The notes under the pieces were generated by a model. The model had not been told where the DNA came from. It worked only from the letters and a program-made list of their open reading frames with translations, and searched no databases. Shown piece after piece: positions 32,134 through 41,748 of a stretch of 64,000 bases of DNA; position 1 is the first letter of the stretch; each line of letters opens with the position of its first letter. The stretch comes from Polyangiaceae bacterium (GTDB taxonomy: Bacteria > Myxococcota_A > Polyangia > Polyangiales > Polyangiaceae), in assembly GCA_015075635.1 (NCBI GenBank), contig JABTUA010000003.1, forward strand, positions 186,001-250,000. Reading direction: 5' to 3'. The position numbers were made by a program, and so were the translations under genes.

Positions 32134-34290
32134 TCACCGCGGCTGGACCAGCCAGAGGTGGTGGAGCGAGTGCTCGCCGCGTTCTGCCGAGAGGGTCAGC
32201 GGCAGGCGTGCAGACCCGAGACCCGGGGGCAGCTCGAGGGACAGCTCGAGCCAGCCATCGGCGTGATCGAAGGAGAGCTCGCCCAAGCGCCGTTCCGCCA
32301 GCGAGAACGCCAGCGCGCCGCTCTTCGGCGGCGCCAGGCGCACGACCAGGCGCGCCGCCTTGCCCGGCGGCGGTGCGCTGAGCTCGAAGCGCGCGCTCGC
32401 GCCCTGTGGCAGGATGCGGCCCGCGTCGAACAAGTCGCGATGGGGCTCCTTGGGGTGAGCCAGCCGCTTCATCTCCACGTGCGGCACGCCGACGCTGGCC
32501 GAGTAGCGGTGCTCGCCCTCGCTGACCACGTCCGCGAAGTCCAGCTCGTCCACGATCAGGTCGCCTTCGGAGACGGAGAAGGGCTTGCCGCTGCCCTCGA
32601 GCGGCGACCAGTCCGGGCGGTACAGCACCTTCGCCGCCCCGCCGCAGATCACGTTGCCGGTCACTGGCACCTCGCCGATGACCTGCCCGAACCAGAGCGG
32701 CAAGACGCCCCACCACGACGGGTAGATGGCCATGATGTCCGGGCGCTCCGCCGCAGGCATTCGCTCGATGAGCTCCACCGCCGCGCCGACGCCCTGGCGC
32801 GTGGCGCGCGCGAAGGGCAGTCCCTTCATGCCGCCGAGCCCGATGATGTCCAACGCCGGCAGGTCCGCCGCGTAGGGGATGGCTCCGGCGTCGCCGAGCA
32901 GCACGCGCCGCGGAGGCGCCGGCAGCATGTCGCGCAGCAGGCGCCCGGTGCGTACGTGCTGGTCGCGGATGTTGCGCGACGCGCGCCCGAAGAACCAGAC
33001 CTGGTCGCGGAACTTCGGCCGGTGCAGCCACGCGAACACGCCGACCGCCGAGAGCGCGAGCGCCGTGGCCGCCAGGCGCAACAAGAGCCCTCGCCGGCCG
33101 AGCGCGAAGCTCTTGCTCACGGCGGCTCCGACGCCGAGCGCTGCCGCGAGCAGCACCCAGGTCAGGGCCGGCATCGTGTAGCGCTCGTTCTGCCAGCGCA
33201 CTTGACCGTTCAGCGCCACCACCAGCACCCAGAGCACGGCAGAGAACCACAGCACCGCCGCGAAGCGCCGCGTCTCGCGGGGGATCAGCGCGAACAGGCC
33301 GAGCGCGAACGGGACGTAGCCGACCACCATGTTCCCGCTCAGGTGGTACTCCGCGACACGCCGCACCTGGTACGCGACGTGGAACTTCCAGGCGTCCCAG
33401 GCTTGCTGAGCGCTCAGGTGAGGATGGTGCAGCTCGAGCTTCACCAGCGCTCCGGCCGCGGTGCTGTCGCCGGTGAAGAGCTCGTTGGCCACCGCTTGAG
33501 CGATGATGATCGCGAGCCCGGGCGCGCCGGCCACGATCGGGATCCACAACGCGCGCCGAGCGCCGAGCGAGGGCTTCAGCAAGAGCCCGGCGGAGAGCGC
33601 CAGCACGGCGACGATCACCCCGGCCTCCGGCCGCGTAGCCACCAGCACGGCGCCCCAGAGACCCAAGAGCGCCGCCGCGGCCCGCGGCGACCCGCGCGGC
33701 TGGCCGGGGACGCCGTGCACCAGGTCGTCCCAGGCGATCAACGCGCCGCCCCACACCGCCAGGAAGAACGCGACCTCCATCCCGCTGAACAAGCTCCAGC
33801 CGAGCACGCCGATGCCGAGCAGCGCCGGCGGAGCCAGGTAGCTCGTGTAGCGCGGAAGCTCGCGGAACAGGCGCCGCACGGCCAAGAGCAGCGCGAACGT
33901 GCACACGCAGGCCACGATCCCCGCCCACACCATCAACGACAGCTTCCGGAACCCGATCAGGTACCCGAGCGAGAGCACGAACGGGTAGAGCAGGCTGGTC
34001 CCGCCGCTCGAGTAGCCGTTGCCCTCCGACCACTGGAACGGATGCCCCCGCGCGCTCGCGCGCGCGAAGTCGAAGTGGATGAACACGTCGTCCAGCGGCG
34101 CCGACCAATCCGTCGGCGCGGCGAGCGGCTGGTCGGACGTGTAGAGGATCTGCTGGCGCATCGAGGCGTAGAACAGGCACGCCACCCACAGCGTCAGAGC
34201 CCCAGCGAAGAGCGCGTACAGCGCGCGCTCGGAAGCCGCGCCGAGCCCGCGCGGAGCTCGGTTCGCCCCGCTGCCTCGACCCGAGTCCAT
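32134..34290 (-). CDS. AftB-like GT-C membrane glycosyltransferase
   Basis: 718 residues from MDSGRGSG; the open frame extends ~200 codons further, but only this start leaves a normal short N-terminus before the first helix. The loop after helix 1 has DDVFIHFDFARASARGHPFQWSEG followed by GGTSLLYPFVL, close to the DDAFI-x-x-R/x-ARN-L-x-G-HGLV pattern of AftB/PMT-type transferases, whose Asp pair is catalytic. Around eleven helices follow, then a C-terminal exported domain with beta-sandwich character. It is the first gene of the minus-strand pair and faces the GAF-protein gene across 186 bp. Confidence 0.72.
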   Translation of the reverse strand: MDSGRGSGANRAPRGLGAASERALYALFAGALTLWVACLFYASMRQQILYTSDQPLAAPTDWSAPLDDVFIHFDFARASARGHPFQWSEGNGYSSGGTSLLYPFVLSLGYLIGFRKLSLMVWAGIVACVCTFALLLAVRRLFRELPRYTSYLAPPALLGIGVLGWSLFSGMEVAFFLAVWGGALIAWDDLVHGVPGQPRGSPRAAAALLGLWGAVLVATRPEAGVIVAVLALSAGLLLKPSLGARRALWIPIVAGAPGLAIIIAQAVANELFTGDSTAAGALVKLELHHPHLSAQQAWDAWKFHVAYQVRRVAEYHLSGNMVVGYVPFALGLFALIPRETRRFAAVLWFSAVLWVLVVALNGQVRWQNERYTMPALTWVLLAAALGVGAAVSKSFALGRRGLLLRLAATALALSAVGVFAWLHRPKFRDQVWFFGRASRNIRDQHVRTGRLLRDMLPAPPRRVLLGDAGAIPYAADLPALDIIGLGGMKGLPFARATRQGVGAAVELIERMPAAERPDIMAIYPSWWGVLPLWFGQVIGEVPVTGNVICGGAAKVLYRPDWSPLEGSGKPFSVSEGDLIVDELDFADVVSEGEHRYSASVGVPHVEMKRLAHPKEPHRDLFDAGRILPQGASARFELSAPPPGKAARLVVRLAPPKSGALAFSLAERRLGELSFDHADGWLELSLELPPGLGSARLPLTLSAERGEHSLHHLWLVQPR

Positions 34291-34476
34291 CGGGGCCGCT
34301 TTTAGCATTTGGGGTTGGCCAGAGTCCCCGGCGCCCAAGCGATCGGGGTTTGTCGCCAGACTCCCGCCAAATCGAAGCTTGCCCGGAGCCGGCGGAGGCG
34401 CTCTACTACCGGTCCCTCCCCGAGCGACACCCGCTTTGGAAATCGAGCTTCTCACCCCCCGCTTCGCCGGATAACG

Positions 34477-36604
34477 ATGCGTTGGTTCATCGAGGTGTCT
34501 CGCCTCGGCGAGGACACGCCCATCGACAGGTACTGCCTCGAGGCCAAGCAGTGGCAGGCCGCGCTGCAGGAAGCGCGCAAGCGACGCGGCGACACGGGTC
34601 CGCTCTCGAAGTTCTCCATCGAGCTGCTCGAGCACGGCTACCGGGCGGTCGATCCGGCGCAGCAGATCCGCTACGTGGTCAACAAGGCGCCGGCCGACGC
34701 CTCGCTCTCCCAGCCCCCACCGCCCCAGCCCGGGGGCACTGCGCCGGGGTCCTTCCCCGCGCCGCCGAAGGTGCCGAGCGCTCCCAGCCCGAGCCCGGTG
34801 ATCAAAACGGTACCCGAGCCGGTGCCCTCGACCGATCCGATGGCGTCGCCTCCTCCGCACAGCGACCCGCTCGCCGCCGGGCCCAAGACCGATCCGATGG
34901 CGGCGCTCCCGCCGGAGTCCCATCCTCCGCGCACCGATCCGCTGCCTCAGCCGAAGCCCGCGCCCATCCCCGTCCCGGCCGATCCGGTGCCGCCCATCGG
35001 CGCCGGTTCCCCGTCATCGACGACCCAGCCGATGACCCCACCGGGACGGCCCGAGCCCCCGCCCGGGCAGATGACCCAGCGCAGCATGGAGGCGGCGCGC
35101 GAGCCCGACTTCCAGGTGGTGAAGAAGCGCGAAGAGGAGCCGACCGAGAAGTCGCCGATCATCTACCGCGAGTACGCCTACGCGGTGAAACCTGGCACGG
35201 AGCGCGCGAGCACCGAGGTCCTGCTCTGGCTGCGCTTCCGAGAGCTGTCCAGCGCTCTGCAGAGCCGTTCGGAGCGTAAGTTCATTCAGCTCGCGGTCTT
35301 CGACCACGTGTTCGAGAAGAAGCCAGCGCGCCCGCCCCTGGCCACGCTGATGTGGAAGGACTGGCGCGGCGAGCCCGTCGTCCAGTTCATGGGCGCGACT
35401 CCCGCAGCGGCGCCCGCCCCGGCGGCCCAGTCCGCGCCGCCGCCGGCCGTTCCGCGCCCCACGCCGTCCGCGCCGCCGCCGCCCGTCGTGGCGCAGCCGT
35501 TTGCGCCAGCGCCGTCGTCACCGGTGTCGGCGCCGCCCCCGGCACCCGCCACCGCACCGCTGCCGGCGGCGCCACGGCAGCGGCGCCCGCGCCCGCGCCC
35601 GCTCCGGTGTCGGCGCCCGCCGCTGCGCCTGCGCCCGCCGCCGCGCCGGCTCCGCTCCGGTGTCGGCGCCCGCCGCTGCGCCGGCTCCTGCTCCGGTGTC
35701 GGCGCCCGCCGCTGCGCCCGCGCCCGCCGCCGCGCCGGCTCCCGCTCCGGTGTCGGCGCCCGCCGCTGCGCCCGCGCCCGCCGCCGCGCCGGCTCCCGCT
35801 CCGGTGTTGGCGCCCGCCGCTGCGCCTGCGCCCGCCGCTGCGCTTGCGCCCGCTGTGTCGGCGCCCGCCGCTGCGCCCGCGCCCGCCGCTGCGCTTGCGC
35901 CCGCTGTGTCGGCGCCCGCCGCTGCGCCCGCGCCTGCCGCTGCGCCGGCTCCCGCTCCGGTGTTGGCGCCCGCCGCTGCGCCCGCGCCCGCCGCTGCGCC
36001 CGCGCCCGCCGCTGCGCCCGCGCCCGCCGCCGCGCCGATCCCCACGCCCGCGACCTCTCCGCTGAAGCGGCGCGCCGACGAGGACCTGATCGGCGAGCTC
36101 TTCGAGTCGATGCACGACCTTCACTTCATCTCCGACATGATGTCGGGCGTGGATTTCGTGCTCGGCATCCTCAACAAAACGCTACCGAGCGAAGCCGTGA
36201 TGATTCACGTCTTCGACATCAACTCGCGGCAGTTCGTCGTGGTTCGCGCCATCGGCCCGTCGCCGCAGGCGGTGATCATGCAGCGCACGCCGGATCAAGA
36301 GCCGCTGTTCCGCCGCGTCATGCGCGGTACTCGCGCCGCCGTCACCAGGAACGCGTCGAGCGAAGAGAGCTACAGGAACAGCCGCTGGAATCTGATCGGC
36401 GTGGTGCCGGAGGTGGCCATCATCGGCCCCGTGCAGCTGCACGGCCGATACCTCGGCGCCATCGAGCTCGCGAACCCGCTCGGGGGAGGCGCCTACACCG
36501 AGCACGAGTCCCACGCGCTGGACTACATCTGCGAGCAGCTGGCGGAGTTCCTCGCGCAGCGGCCCATCGTCGTAGACGCCGACGTGGTGCTGGGCAAACA
36601 CTGA
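34477..36604 (+). CDS. GAF-domain protein with Pro-Ala linker, reading frame broken twice
   Basis: The N-terminal part (MRWFIEVSRLGEDT, to about 35568) runs in one frame: an uncharacterised ~70-residue domain, a long Pro-rich linker, then a basic/charged block (KSPIIYREYAYAVK, LWLRFRELSSALQ). At about 35565-35580 the Pro-Ala pattern continues only in another frame, and again at about 35650-35660, after which the third frame continues to a GAF domain (residues LFESMHDLHFISDMM to YICEQLAEFLA) and the stop at 36604. Both shifts are consistent with loss of one base. At the second, the text GGCTCCGCTCC differs from the repeated GGCTCCCGCTCC by one C. Restoring both gives ~709 residues. Sequencing error and true mutation cannot be told apart here. 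The histidine kinase follows 52 bp later. Confidence 0.75.
35580..36046 (+). repeat. GC-rich tandem repeat encoding a Pro-Ala linker
   Basis: Degenerate tandem repeat inside the GAF-protein gene. A recurring block built on CCGGTGTCGGCGCCCGCC followed by GCTGCGCC/GCGCCCGCC units codes for (APAAAPAPAPVSAPAA)-type segments. Copies start near 35605, 35657, 35694 and 35747, with TTGG variants near 35810 and 35957. Such DNA is prone to slippage and to base-calling errors. Confidence 0.75.
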
Positions 36605-36656
36605 GCTCCCCGGGCCCGGCCCCGCCTGGGAGCGTTTCGGGTATGTTCGAGAGGCC

Positions 36657-38252
36657 ATGGCCGTCCGGACCCGCAGGGAGCGTGTGCTCACGTTCTTCTT
36701 CGTGCCGGCGCTCGTGTTCGCCGTGGTGGTGCTGCTCGGCGTCACGTTCAGGAACAGCTTCCAGCTGGAGAAGCTGCGCGAGCAGTCGGTGGTCGAGGCC
36801 ACGCTGACGCTCGCGAACGAGAAGGCGGATCGCCTCGACAAGCGCATCATCGAGCAGGACAACGCCGTGCTCTCGCTGGTGGACGTCGGTGACCGCGACG
36901 GCTTCGGACAGGCGTGGCTGGCGGTGGCAGCGCGGCAGACCCCCACCGTCAGCAACGTCTTCCTGGTCGACCTGGGCTCCACGGAGCGCGAGGTCGTCGC
37001 CTTCGCCACCCGCGTGACGCCGCTGGAGGCCGAGGCGGAGCGGCGGATCTTCGTCAGGTCGATCTTGCCCGAGCTCGACCTGGCGGAGCCCCGGACCCAG
37101 CTCCGCCACCTGCACAAGACGCTCGACGGTCAGACCTTCCTGGTCAGCTACTGGCAGCGCGACGTGCGCGGAAAGAGTCTGCTCTTGGTTGCCTGGCACG
37201 ACGTTCCGCGTGTGGTGCACGATCTGTTTCCGGCGCTCTATTCCGAGCGCGATCAGAACGTGCGCGTGAACGTCGTCGACGAGAGCTCGCGCATCGTGTT
37301 CGGCCCGAGCTTGAGCCGCGGCAGCTTCACGCTGGGCCGGCCCTTCGAGACCACGCTCTACAAGTGGCGGGTCAACGTCACGCTGGTGAGCGCTGCCGAG
37401 CTCACCGAGGCGGTCGCCCGACGCCGCGCGCTGGAGCTAGCACTGGTCGGGACCTCGTGGTTGGTGGTGCTGGTCGGGCTCACCGTGGTGCTCGTGGCTG
37501 CGGCTCGAGAGCGCAAGCTCTCGAACCTGAAGAGCGACTTCGTGGCCAACGTCTCCCACGAGCTCAAGACGCCGCTGTCGCTGGTGCGCATGTTCGGCGA
37601 GCTGCTCCAGAGCGGTCGCGTCGAGAACGACGAGAAACGCCAGCAATATCTGCAAATCATCGTGTCCGAGAGCGAGCGTCTCGGGTCGCTCATCGAGAAC
37701 GTGCTCGACTTCGCCAAGGTCGAGCGCGGCAAGGCCGCCTACCAGTTCTCCACCGCCAACGTCCGGGACGTGGTGTCGCGCGCGGTCGAGGCCTGCAAGG
37801 TGCGCGCGCTGCGCGAGCAGGTGGAGCTGGTGCTCGAGTTGGCCGACGACCTGCCGGCCACCGAGATGGACGAGCGCGCCATCGAGATCGCGGTGATCAA
37901 CCTGGTGGACAACGCGCTGAAATACGCGCCGGACGGACGCCGCGTGCTGGTCAGCGCCCGGCGGGCGGTCGGGCAGATCGAGATCCGAGTGACCGACGAG
38001 GGACCGGGAATCGCCGCCGAGGACAAGAAGCGCATCTTCGAGCGCTTCGAGCGGGGTCGCGGCGCTCAGGCCCAGCAGATCCGCGGCAGCGGCATCGGCC
38101 TGGCGTTGGTCAAGCACATCGCCGAGGCCCATGGCGGCCGCGCCTGGTGCGAGCCCGCGGAGCCCCGCGGCAGCGTATTCGCGCTCAGCCTCAGGCTGCG
38201 CGAGGGAAACGGTCGCGAACGCGGCGTCGCTTCGCGTGAGGCGACGGCCTGA
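36657..38252 (+). CDS. Membrane sensor histidine kinase
   Basis: 531 residues. TM1 is at ~12-30 (FFFVPALVFAVVVLLGV) and TM2 at ~262-282, enclosing a ~230-residue extracytoplasmic sensor region of double-Cache type length. The HisKA domain has FVANVSHELKTPLSLVR with His301 as phosphoacceptor. The ATPase part shows an N box (NLVDNALKYA, ~415-424), G1 DEGPG (447-451), an F box FERFERG and G2 GSGIGLAL (477-484). It autophosphorylates and signals to a response regulator. It is 52 bp downstream of the GAF gene and converges on a receiver-DUF4388 protein, the nearest candidate partner. Stimulus unknown. Confidence 0.93.
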   Translation: MAVRTRRERVLTFFFVPALVFAVVVLLGVTFRNSFQLEKLREQSVVEATLTLANEKADRLDKRIIEQDNAVLSLVDVGDRDGFGQAWLAVAARQTPTVSNVFLVDLGSTEREVVAFATRVTPLEAEAERRIFVRSILPELDLAEPRTQLRHLHKTLDGQTFLVSYWQRDVRGKSLLLVAWHDVPRVVHDLFPALYSERDQNVRVNVVDESSRIVFGPSLSRGSFTLGRPFETTLYKWRVNVTLVSAAELTEAVARRRALELALVGTSWLVVLVGLTVVLVAAARERKLSNLKSDFVANVSHELKTPLSLVRMFGELLQSGRVENDEKRQQYLQIIVSESERLGSLIENVLDFAKVERGKAAYQFSTANVRDVVSRAVEACKVRALREQVELVLELADDLPATEMDERAIEIAVINLVDNALKYAPDGRRVLVSARRAVGQIEIRVTDEGPGIAAEDKKRIFERFERGRGAQAQQIRGSGIGLALVKHIAEAHGGRAWCEPAEPRGSVFALSLRLREGNGRERGVASREATA

Positions 38253-38259
38253 AGTGGGC

Positions 38260-39039
38260 TCAGCGCCCCTCTTCGTCCTGGAGCCGCGCGTGCTCGATCA
38301 CCAAGGCCGAGATCGCCGAGCGCACCTCGTCCACTCCGCCCACCCGCTCTACGCTGAACTCGAACTGGCCCGTGTGCCAGTCCAGGATGTGCAGGAGCGC
38401 GTCCCGTGAGGACAACGTCGGCCCATCACCCTCGAGCTCGACGCGCAGCGCGCGCCCCTCGCGCAGGAACACGCGGGCCACGCGCTCGCCCACCACCACC
38501 AGGATGCCGGTCTTGCGCTCCACGGACAGGAACGACAGGAGCGACGCCGCCGAGACGTTCTCCAGATCGCCGCGCAGCGTGCCGGCGGTGTCGGCCTCCG
38601 CGGCCTGCCGGCGTCGGCGCACCACGCGATGGACGCGCAGGAGGAGCTCGTCCGGGTGGAAGGGCTTCGGGATGTAGGCGTCCACGCCGAGCTGGTAGCC
38701 CTTCAAGCGCTCTTCGTCGCCGTCCAGGGAGGTCAGGAACACGACGGGGACGCCGCCCAGGTTCGGGCGCGCGCGGATCATGCGGAGCAGCTGCCAGCCG
38801 TCCATCCTCGGCATGTTCACGTCGGTCAAGACGACGTCCGGCGGATCGCTCACGCACAGGGAGAGCGCTTCGAGCCCATCCGCCACGGTGCGTACGCGGT
38901 CGCCGCGGCGCACGAACGGCTCCGCCGAGTACTCGCGCCAGCGCGGGTCGTCGTCCACGACCAGGACGTCCAGCGCGTCGGGTCCGCGCCCCCCGGCCGG
39001 GACGCTGTGGCGGGAGCGAGGTCCGGTTTCCGAGGGCAT
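38260..39039 (-). CDS. Response regulator with C-terminal DUF4388 (PATAN-like) domain
   Basis: 259 residues. The receiver domain (~22-145) has the acidic pocket DDD (29-31), phospho-acceptor Asp73 in LTDVNMP, Thr103 region FLTSLDG and Lys125 in IPKPF. Residues ~153-250 (LRGDLENVSAASLLSFLSVERKTGILVVV and FLREGRALRVELEG) match the DUF4388 domain common in myxobacterial and cyanobacterial signalling proteins; it lacks a DNA-binding fold. It probably works by protein-protein contact. The sensor kinase gene ends 7 bp away on the opposite strand, so pairing is plausible but inferred. Confidence 0.88.
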   Translation of the reverse strand: MPSETGPRSRHSVPAGGRGPDALDVLVVDDDPRWREYSAEPFVRRGDRVRTVADGLEALSLCVSDPPDVVLTDVNMPRMDGWQLLRMIRARPNLGGVPVVFLTSLDGDEERLKGYQLGVDAYIPKPFHPDELLLRVHRVVRRRRQAAEADTAGTLRGDLENVSAASLLSFLSVERKTGILVVVGERVARVFLREGRALRVELEGDGPTLSSRDALLHILDWHTGQFEFSVERVGGVDEVRSAISALVIEHARLQDEEGR

Positions 39040-39091
39040 GCGGGGCCCCAGATAGTATCGAAGAACCCGGCTTCTGCCGAATTCCGGGGCT

Positions 39092-40612
39092 TCAGGGTTG
39101 GGAGGCCAGGATTCTCACTTTGAAACCCAGCTCCTGACTGAGCGCGACCATCTCCCCGAAAACGTCACCGTAGGCCACGGCGACGTGGTTCGAGAGGTAG
39201 TGCGCCATCAGGTCGTCCCGCGAGACACCGAGGTCCGCGGCCATGAACGGCCACTGGGGCGTCGTGCCCTGCCACCAGGCGTCGCGGACCTCCGCTGGCA
39301 GCTTCACGACCTCACCGCGTCCGACGTCCATCCACAGCGTGTCGGCCTTGATGTAGGCGCGCGCCCAGGTGATGGCGCCGGGCAAGCTCTCGCCGGCGAA
39401 GGTGCCGCCGGGCGTCGGAAAGTAGCCTGCCGGCTGGCGGTAGCTATGGACGCCCGCGAGGCTGTCCGGGTCGTGGTTGAAAGCGTAGGCGCCCGAGGAG
39501 CCGCTGTTGAGCAGCACCCACAAGAAGCGCCCGCCGTGCTCGGCACCCCAGCGCACGTCGTGGAACATCACGGCCTGGTGGAGGCCCTTGGCCAAGAGCA
39601 CGCGCTTCAGCATTTCCATCGGCACCGCGTTGCCCTGGTCGGCCTCGGTGGCGCAAGCGATGGTGTCCCCGTTCGATTCGGGACGGCAGCTCGAGTTGAA
39701 GAGCCCCTCGGCGAAGTCGCTGGGCGGCCGGAGCGGGATCAGGCCCAGCTGGTACTGCCAGCCCAGGCAGTCTGCCTTGTACTCTTTCAGCATGTCGAGC
39801 ACCGCCAGGTAGTCGCGGAGCTGCTCGCGGGTGGCCCGCTCGTCGAAGTCCGCGGCGCCGCCCTCCCCCCAGTGAAAGGTCACGCCTTTGTCCTTCACGA
39901 AGCGGAATGCGTCCTCGATGCGCTGGTCGCCGATGCCTCGGCCGCGGTCGATGATCCAGGCCTGGTCGATCTTGTGCTCGGCGAAGCAGTGCTTCGAGAG
40001 CAGTCGCGGGCCGAAGTAGCCGTTGATCATGCCCATGCTGGTGTCGCCCAGCATCAGGATCAGCGGGTGCCGCGCGCGCATGCCGGCGGCGACCTTCTGG
40101 GCCAGCGTCGCGGCCTCCGGGCTCACCGGCGCGTGGCCCGAGAGCGCCGTCTCCGGGTAGCGCACCTGGCCGGTCGTGCACCACTCGTCCAGGCGCTCCA
40201 TGAAGGTAGCGTCGCTGGTGAAGTCCTCCATCGACGTCCAGATGCGCGAGTGAGCGCGGCCCACGGTCTCGAGGCAGGCTCCGGTGTTGAGCAGGCCCAC
40301 CAGCCCCGGCCACTGGCCGCTGAAGTTGGACGCCAGGAGCAGCGGGTTGTCCTTGCCGACGACGCCGTCACACGTGTGGGGTCCGTACACCCAGTGCGCG
40401 AACATGCCGACCATCGGGTCCGTGACCGGCCCGAGCTTCTCGATGGACTCGTGGGGCTTGGTCAGGAATCCGGGGACGCGGTAGGGCGTGCGCCCGACCT
40501 TCCGGAGCGCTGCTTCGAGCTTCTGCGTCGCCGCCTCCACGTTGGGCAGCGCCAGCTCGTTCGGGCGAGCTCGACCGTCACCGGGCCAGAAGACTGCGAC
40601 CTGCTTCGCCAT
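39092..40612 (-). CDS. L-fucose/L-arabinose isomerase-like enzyme
   Basis: 506 residues, no signal peptide. The sequence has the overall arrangement of the L-fucose/L-arabinose isomerase family: an N-terminal AAxxKL region, VGMFAHWVYGPHTCDGVVG, a central GDTSMGMINGYFGP block, GWQYQLGLIPLRPPSDFAEG, ACATEADQGNAVPMEML with acidic metal-ligand candidates (Glu, Asp), and an HDVRWG/NHDPDS C-terminal part. These enzymes interconvert aldoses and ketoses with Mn2+. I cannot tell which sugar. It lies 42 bp from a lipoprotein gene on the same strand and may work with the sugar ABC genes found elsewhere in the window. Confidence 0.75.
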   Translation of the reverse strand: MAKQVAVFWPGDGRARPNELALPNVEAATQKLEAALRKVGRTPYRVPGFLTKPHESIEKLGPVTDPMVGMFAHWVYGPHTCDGVVGKDNPLLLASNFSGQWPGLVGLLNTGACLETVGRAHSRIWTSMEDFTSDATFMERLDEWCTTGQVRYPETALSGHAPVSPEAATLAQKVAAGMRARHPLILMLGDTSMGMINGYFGPRLLSKHCFAEHKIDQAWIIDRGRGIGDQRIEDAFRFVKDKGVTFHWGEGGAADFDERATREQLRDYLAVLDMLKEYKADCLGWQYQLGLIPLRPPSDFAEGLFNSSCRPESNGDTIACATEADQGNAVPMEMLKRVLLAKGLHQAVMFHDVRWGAEHGGRFLWVLLNSGSSGAYAFNHDPDSLAGVHSYRQPAGYFPTPGGTFAGESLPGAITWARAYIKADTLWMDVGRGEVVKLPAEVRDAWWQGTTPQWPFMAADLGVSRDDLMAHYLSNHVAVAYGDVFGEMVALSQELGFKVRILASQP

Positions 40613-40654
40613 GAGTCCCTCCGTGCTTCGAGTCGCTATCTAGCACGGGCAAGG

Positions 40655-41710
40655 TCACTTCGGCGGCGGCGGGATCACCACCGCCTTCGTGGTCACTCCC
40701 GCGCCGCCGAAGTCCGCGTTCGGAAACGCAGACAAGAGGCAGGCGCTGCCGTCCGAGGTGTCGATCTCCACCAGGTTCCCGGTGCGCGAGAAGCCGTAGA
40801 CTTTATCGGCCCAGGTGGTGATGCCGTACATGCTGCCGTAGGCCGTGTTCTGCGTGTCCGAGCAGTTGGGGCGCTTCACGATCTGACCGCGCACGGCCTT
40901 GGTCACGGGCAAGATGTTCGCCTTGGCGAGCTTCGGGACGTCAATCTCGATCAACGTGTCGGTGTTGCTACAGCTGGTGGTGGCGGGAGGGTTTGGGCAG
41001 TCGCGCACCGTGGCGAAGCCGATGGGGTTGCCGTCGTTCTCCACGAACACGATGTCACCGGACAGCTCCCACGCCTTGTTCTGGTGATCGGTCGGGTAGA
41101 CGTGTCCGTTGCCGTCGCTCACCGGGACGTCGCCGAACACGCCGCGCTGCGACAGGTTGCCGGCCGCGTCGATGGCCCAGAGCTCACCGGCGGTGTTGCC
41201 GGCGACCAGCACCTCCTCCGTGGCGGAGATGACGCCGACGGGCGCGAAGGTGAGCGCGTAGAACTTCACATCCAGGCTGGCGGCCAGCACGATGCTCTTG
41301 GCGCAGTGGACGACCTTGTTCACCACCTCGAGCTGGTGGACCTGGGTGTGGCTGATGCCCCAGAGCTTGCCGTCCTTGTCCACGGCCACGTCGGTCATCG
41401 CCGGGTCTTGCCCGCTCGCGCCCACGCAGTCGAAGTCGCCGAGCTGAGCCAGGCTGGGCGAGGCGCTGGTGGGGTCGATCTGGAACAACGTCGTGTCGGT
41501 GTGGGCGTACACCAGCGTGGAGCTGCCCGCCGTGCCGTCACTCGGGGCATCCAGCAAGATGCCGCCGGAACCGCCGCTCCCACCGCCGCCGAGGCCGCCG
41601 GCCCCGGCGACGCCGCCGGCACCTCCGGTGTCGCTCCCTGCAGTCGCGCAGGCGGCGAAGGCGGACCCAAAGGCGAGCACGCTGAAGAGCGGAAGGAGCG
41701 GGACGCGCAT
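40655..41710 (-). CDS. Lipoprotein with Gly-rich linker, possible beta-propeller
   Basis: 351 residues from MRVPLLPLF; lipobox FAAC with Cys21. Residues ~23-50 are a Gly/Ala/Ser linker. The body repeats short strand pairs built around D-x-D-G or NxxG turns (DVAVDKDGKLWGISH, AGNTAGELWAIDAAGNL, TTWADKVYGFSRTGNLVEID). This suggests a quinoprotein-like or NHL-type propeller, but no family is certain. Cysteines in pairs (for example DCPNPPATTSC) suggest disulfides, hence export. It precedes the sugar isomerase gene on the same strand. Confidence 0.7.
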   Translation of the reverse strand: MRVPLLPLFSVLAFGSAFAACATAGSDTGGAGGVAGAGGLGGGGSGGSGGILLDAPSDGTAGSSTLVYAHTDTTLFQIDPTSASPSLAQLGDFDCVGASGQDPAMTDVAVDKDGKLWGISHTQVHQLEVVNKVVHCAKSIVLAASLDVKFYALTFAPVGVISATEEVLVAGNTAGELWAIDAAGNLSQRGVFGDVPVSDGNGHVYPTDHQNKAWELSGDIVFVENDGNPIGFATVRDCPNPPATTSCSNTDTLIEIDVPKLAKANILPVTKAVRGQIVKRPNCSDTQNTAYGSMYGITTWADKVYGFSRTGNLVEIDTSDGSACLLSAFPNADFGGAGVTTKAVVIPPPPK

Positions 41711-41748
41711 GGCGCGGACACTGACAGCGCGCCCCTCGAGGCGCAAGC

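Noticed and set aside
32126..34189. Alternative minus-strand frame overlapping the AftB-like gene (687 codons)
   Set aside because: Its product is Arg/Ala-rich without transmembrane segments, whereas the accepted frame encodes a regular multi-helix protein with the DD motif.
34309..34476. Start of the GAF gene at the upstream limit of its open frame
   Set aside because: The extra N-terminus has no conserved character, and the ATG at 34477 begins a well-ordered domain.
35518..36045. Minus-strand Gly-Ala repeat protein
   Set aside because: It is the complement of the Pro-Ala linker repeat. The frame on the plus strand joins a GAF domain, so the antisense frame is not credible.
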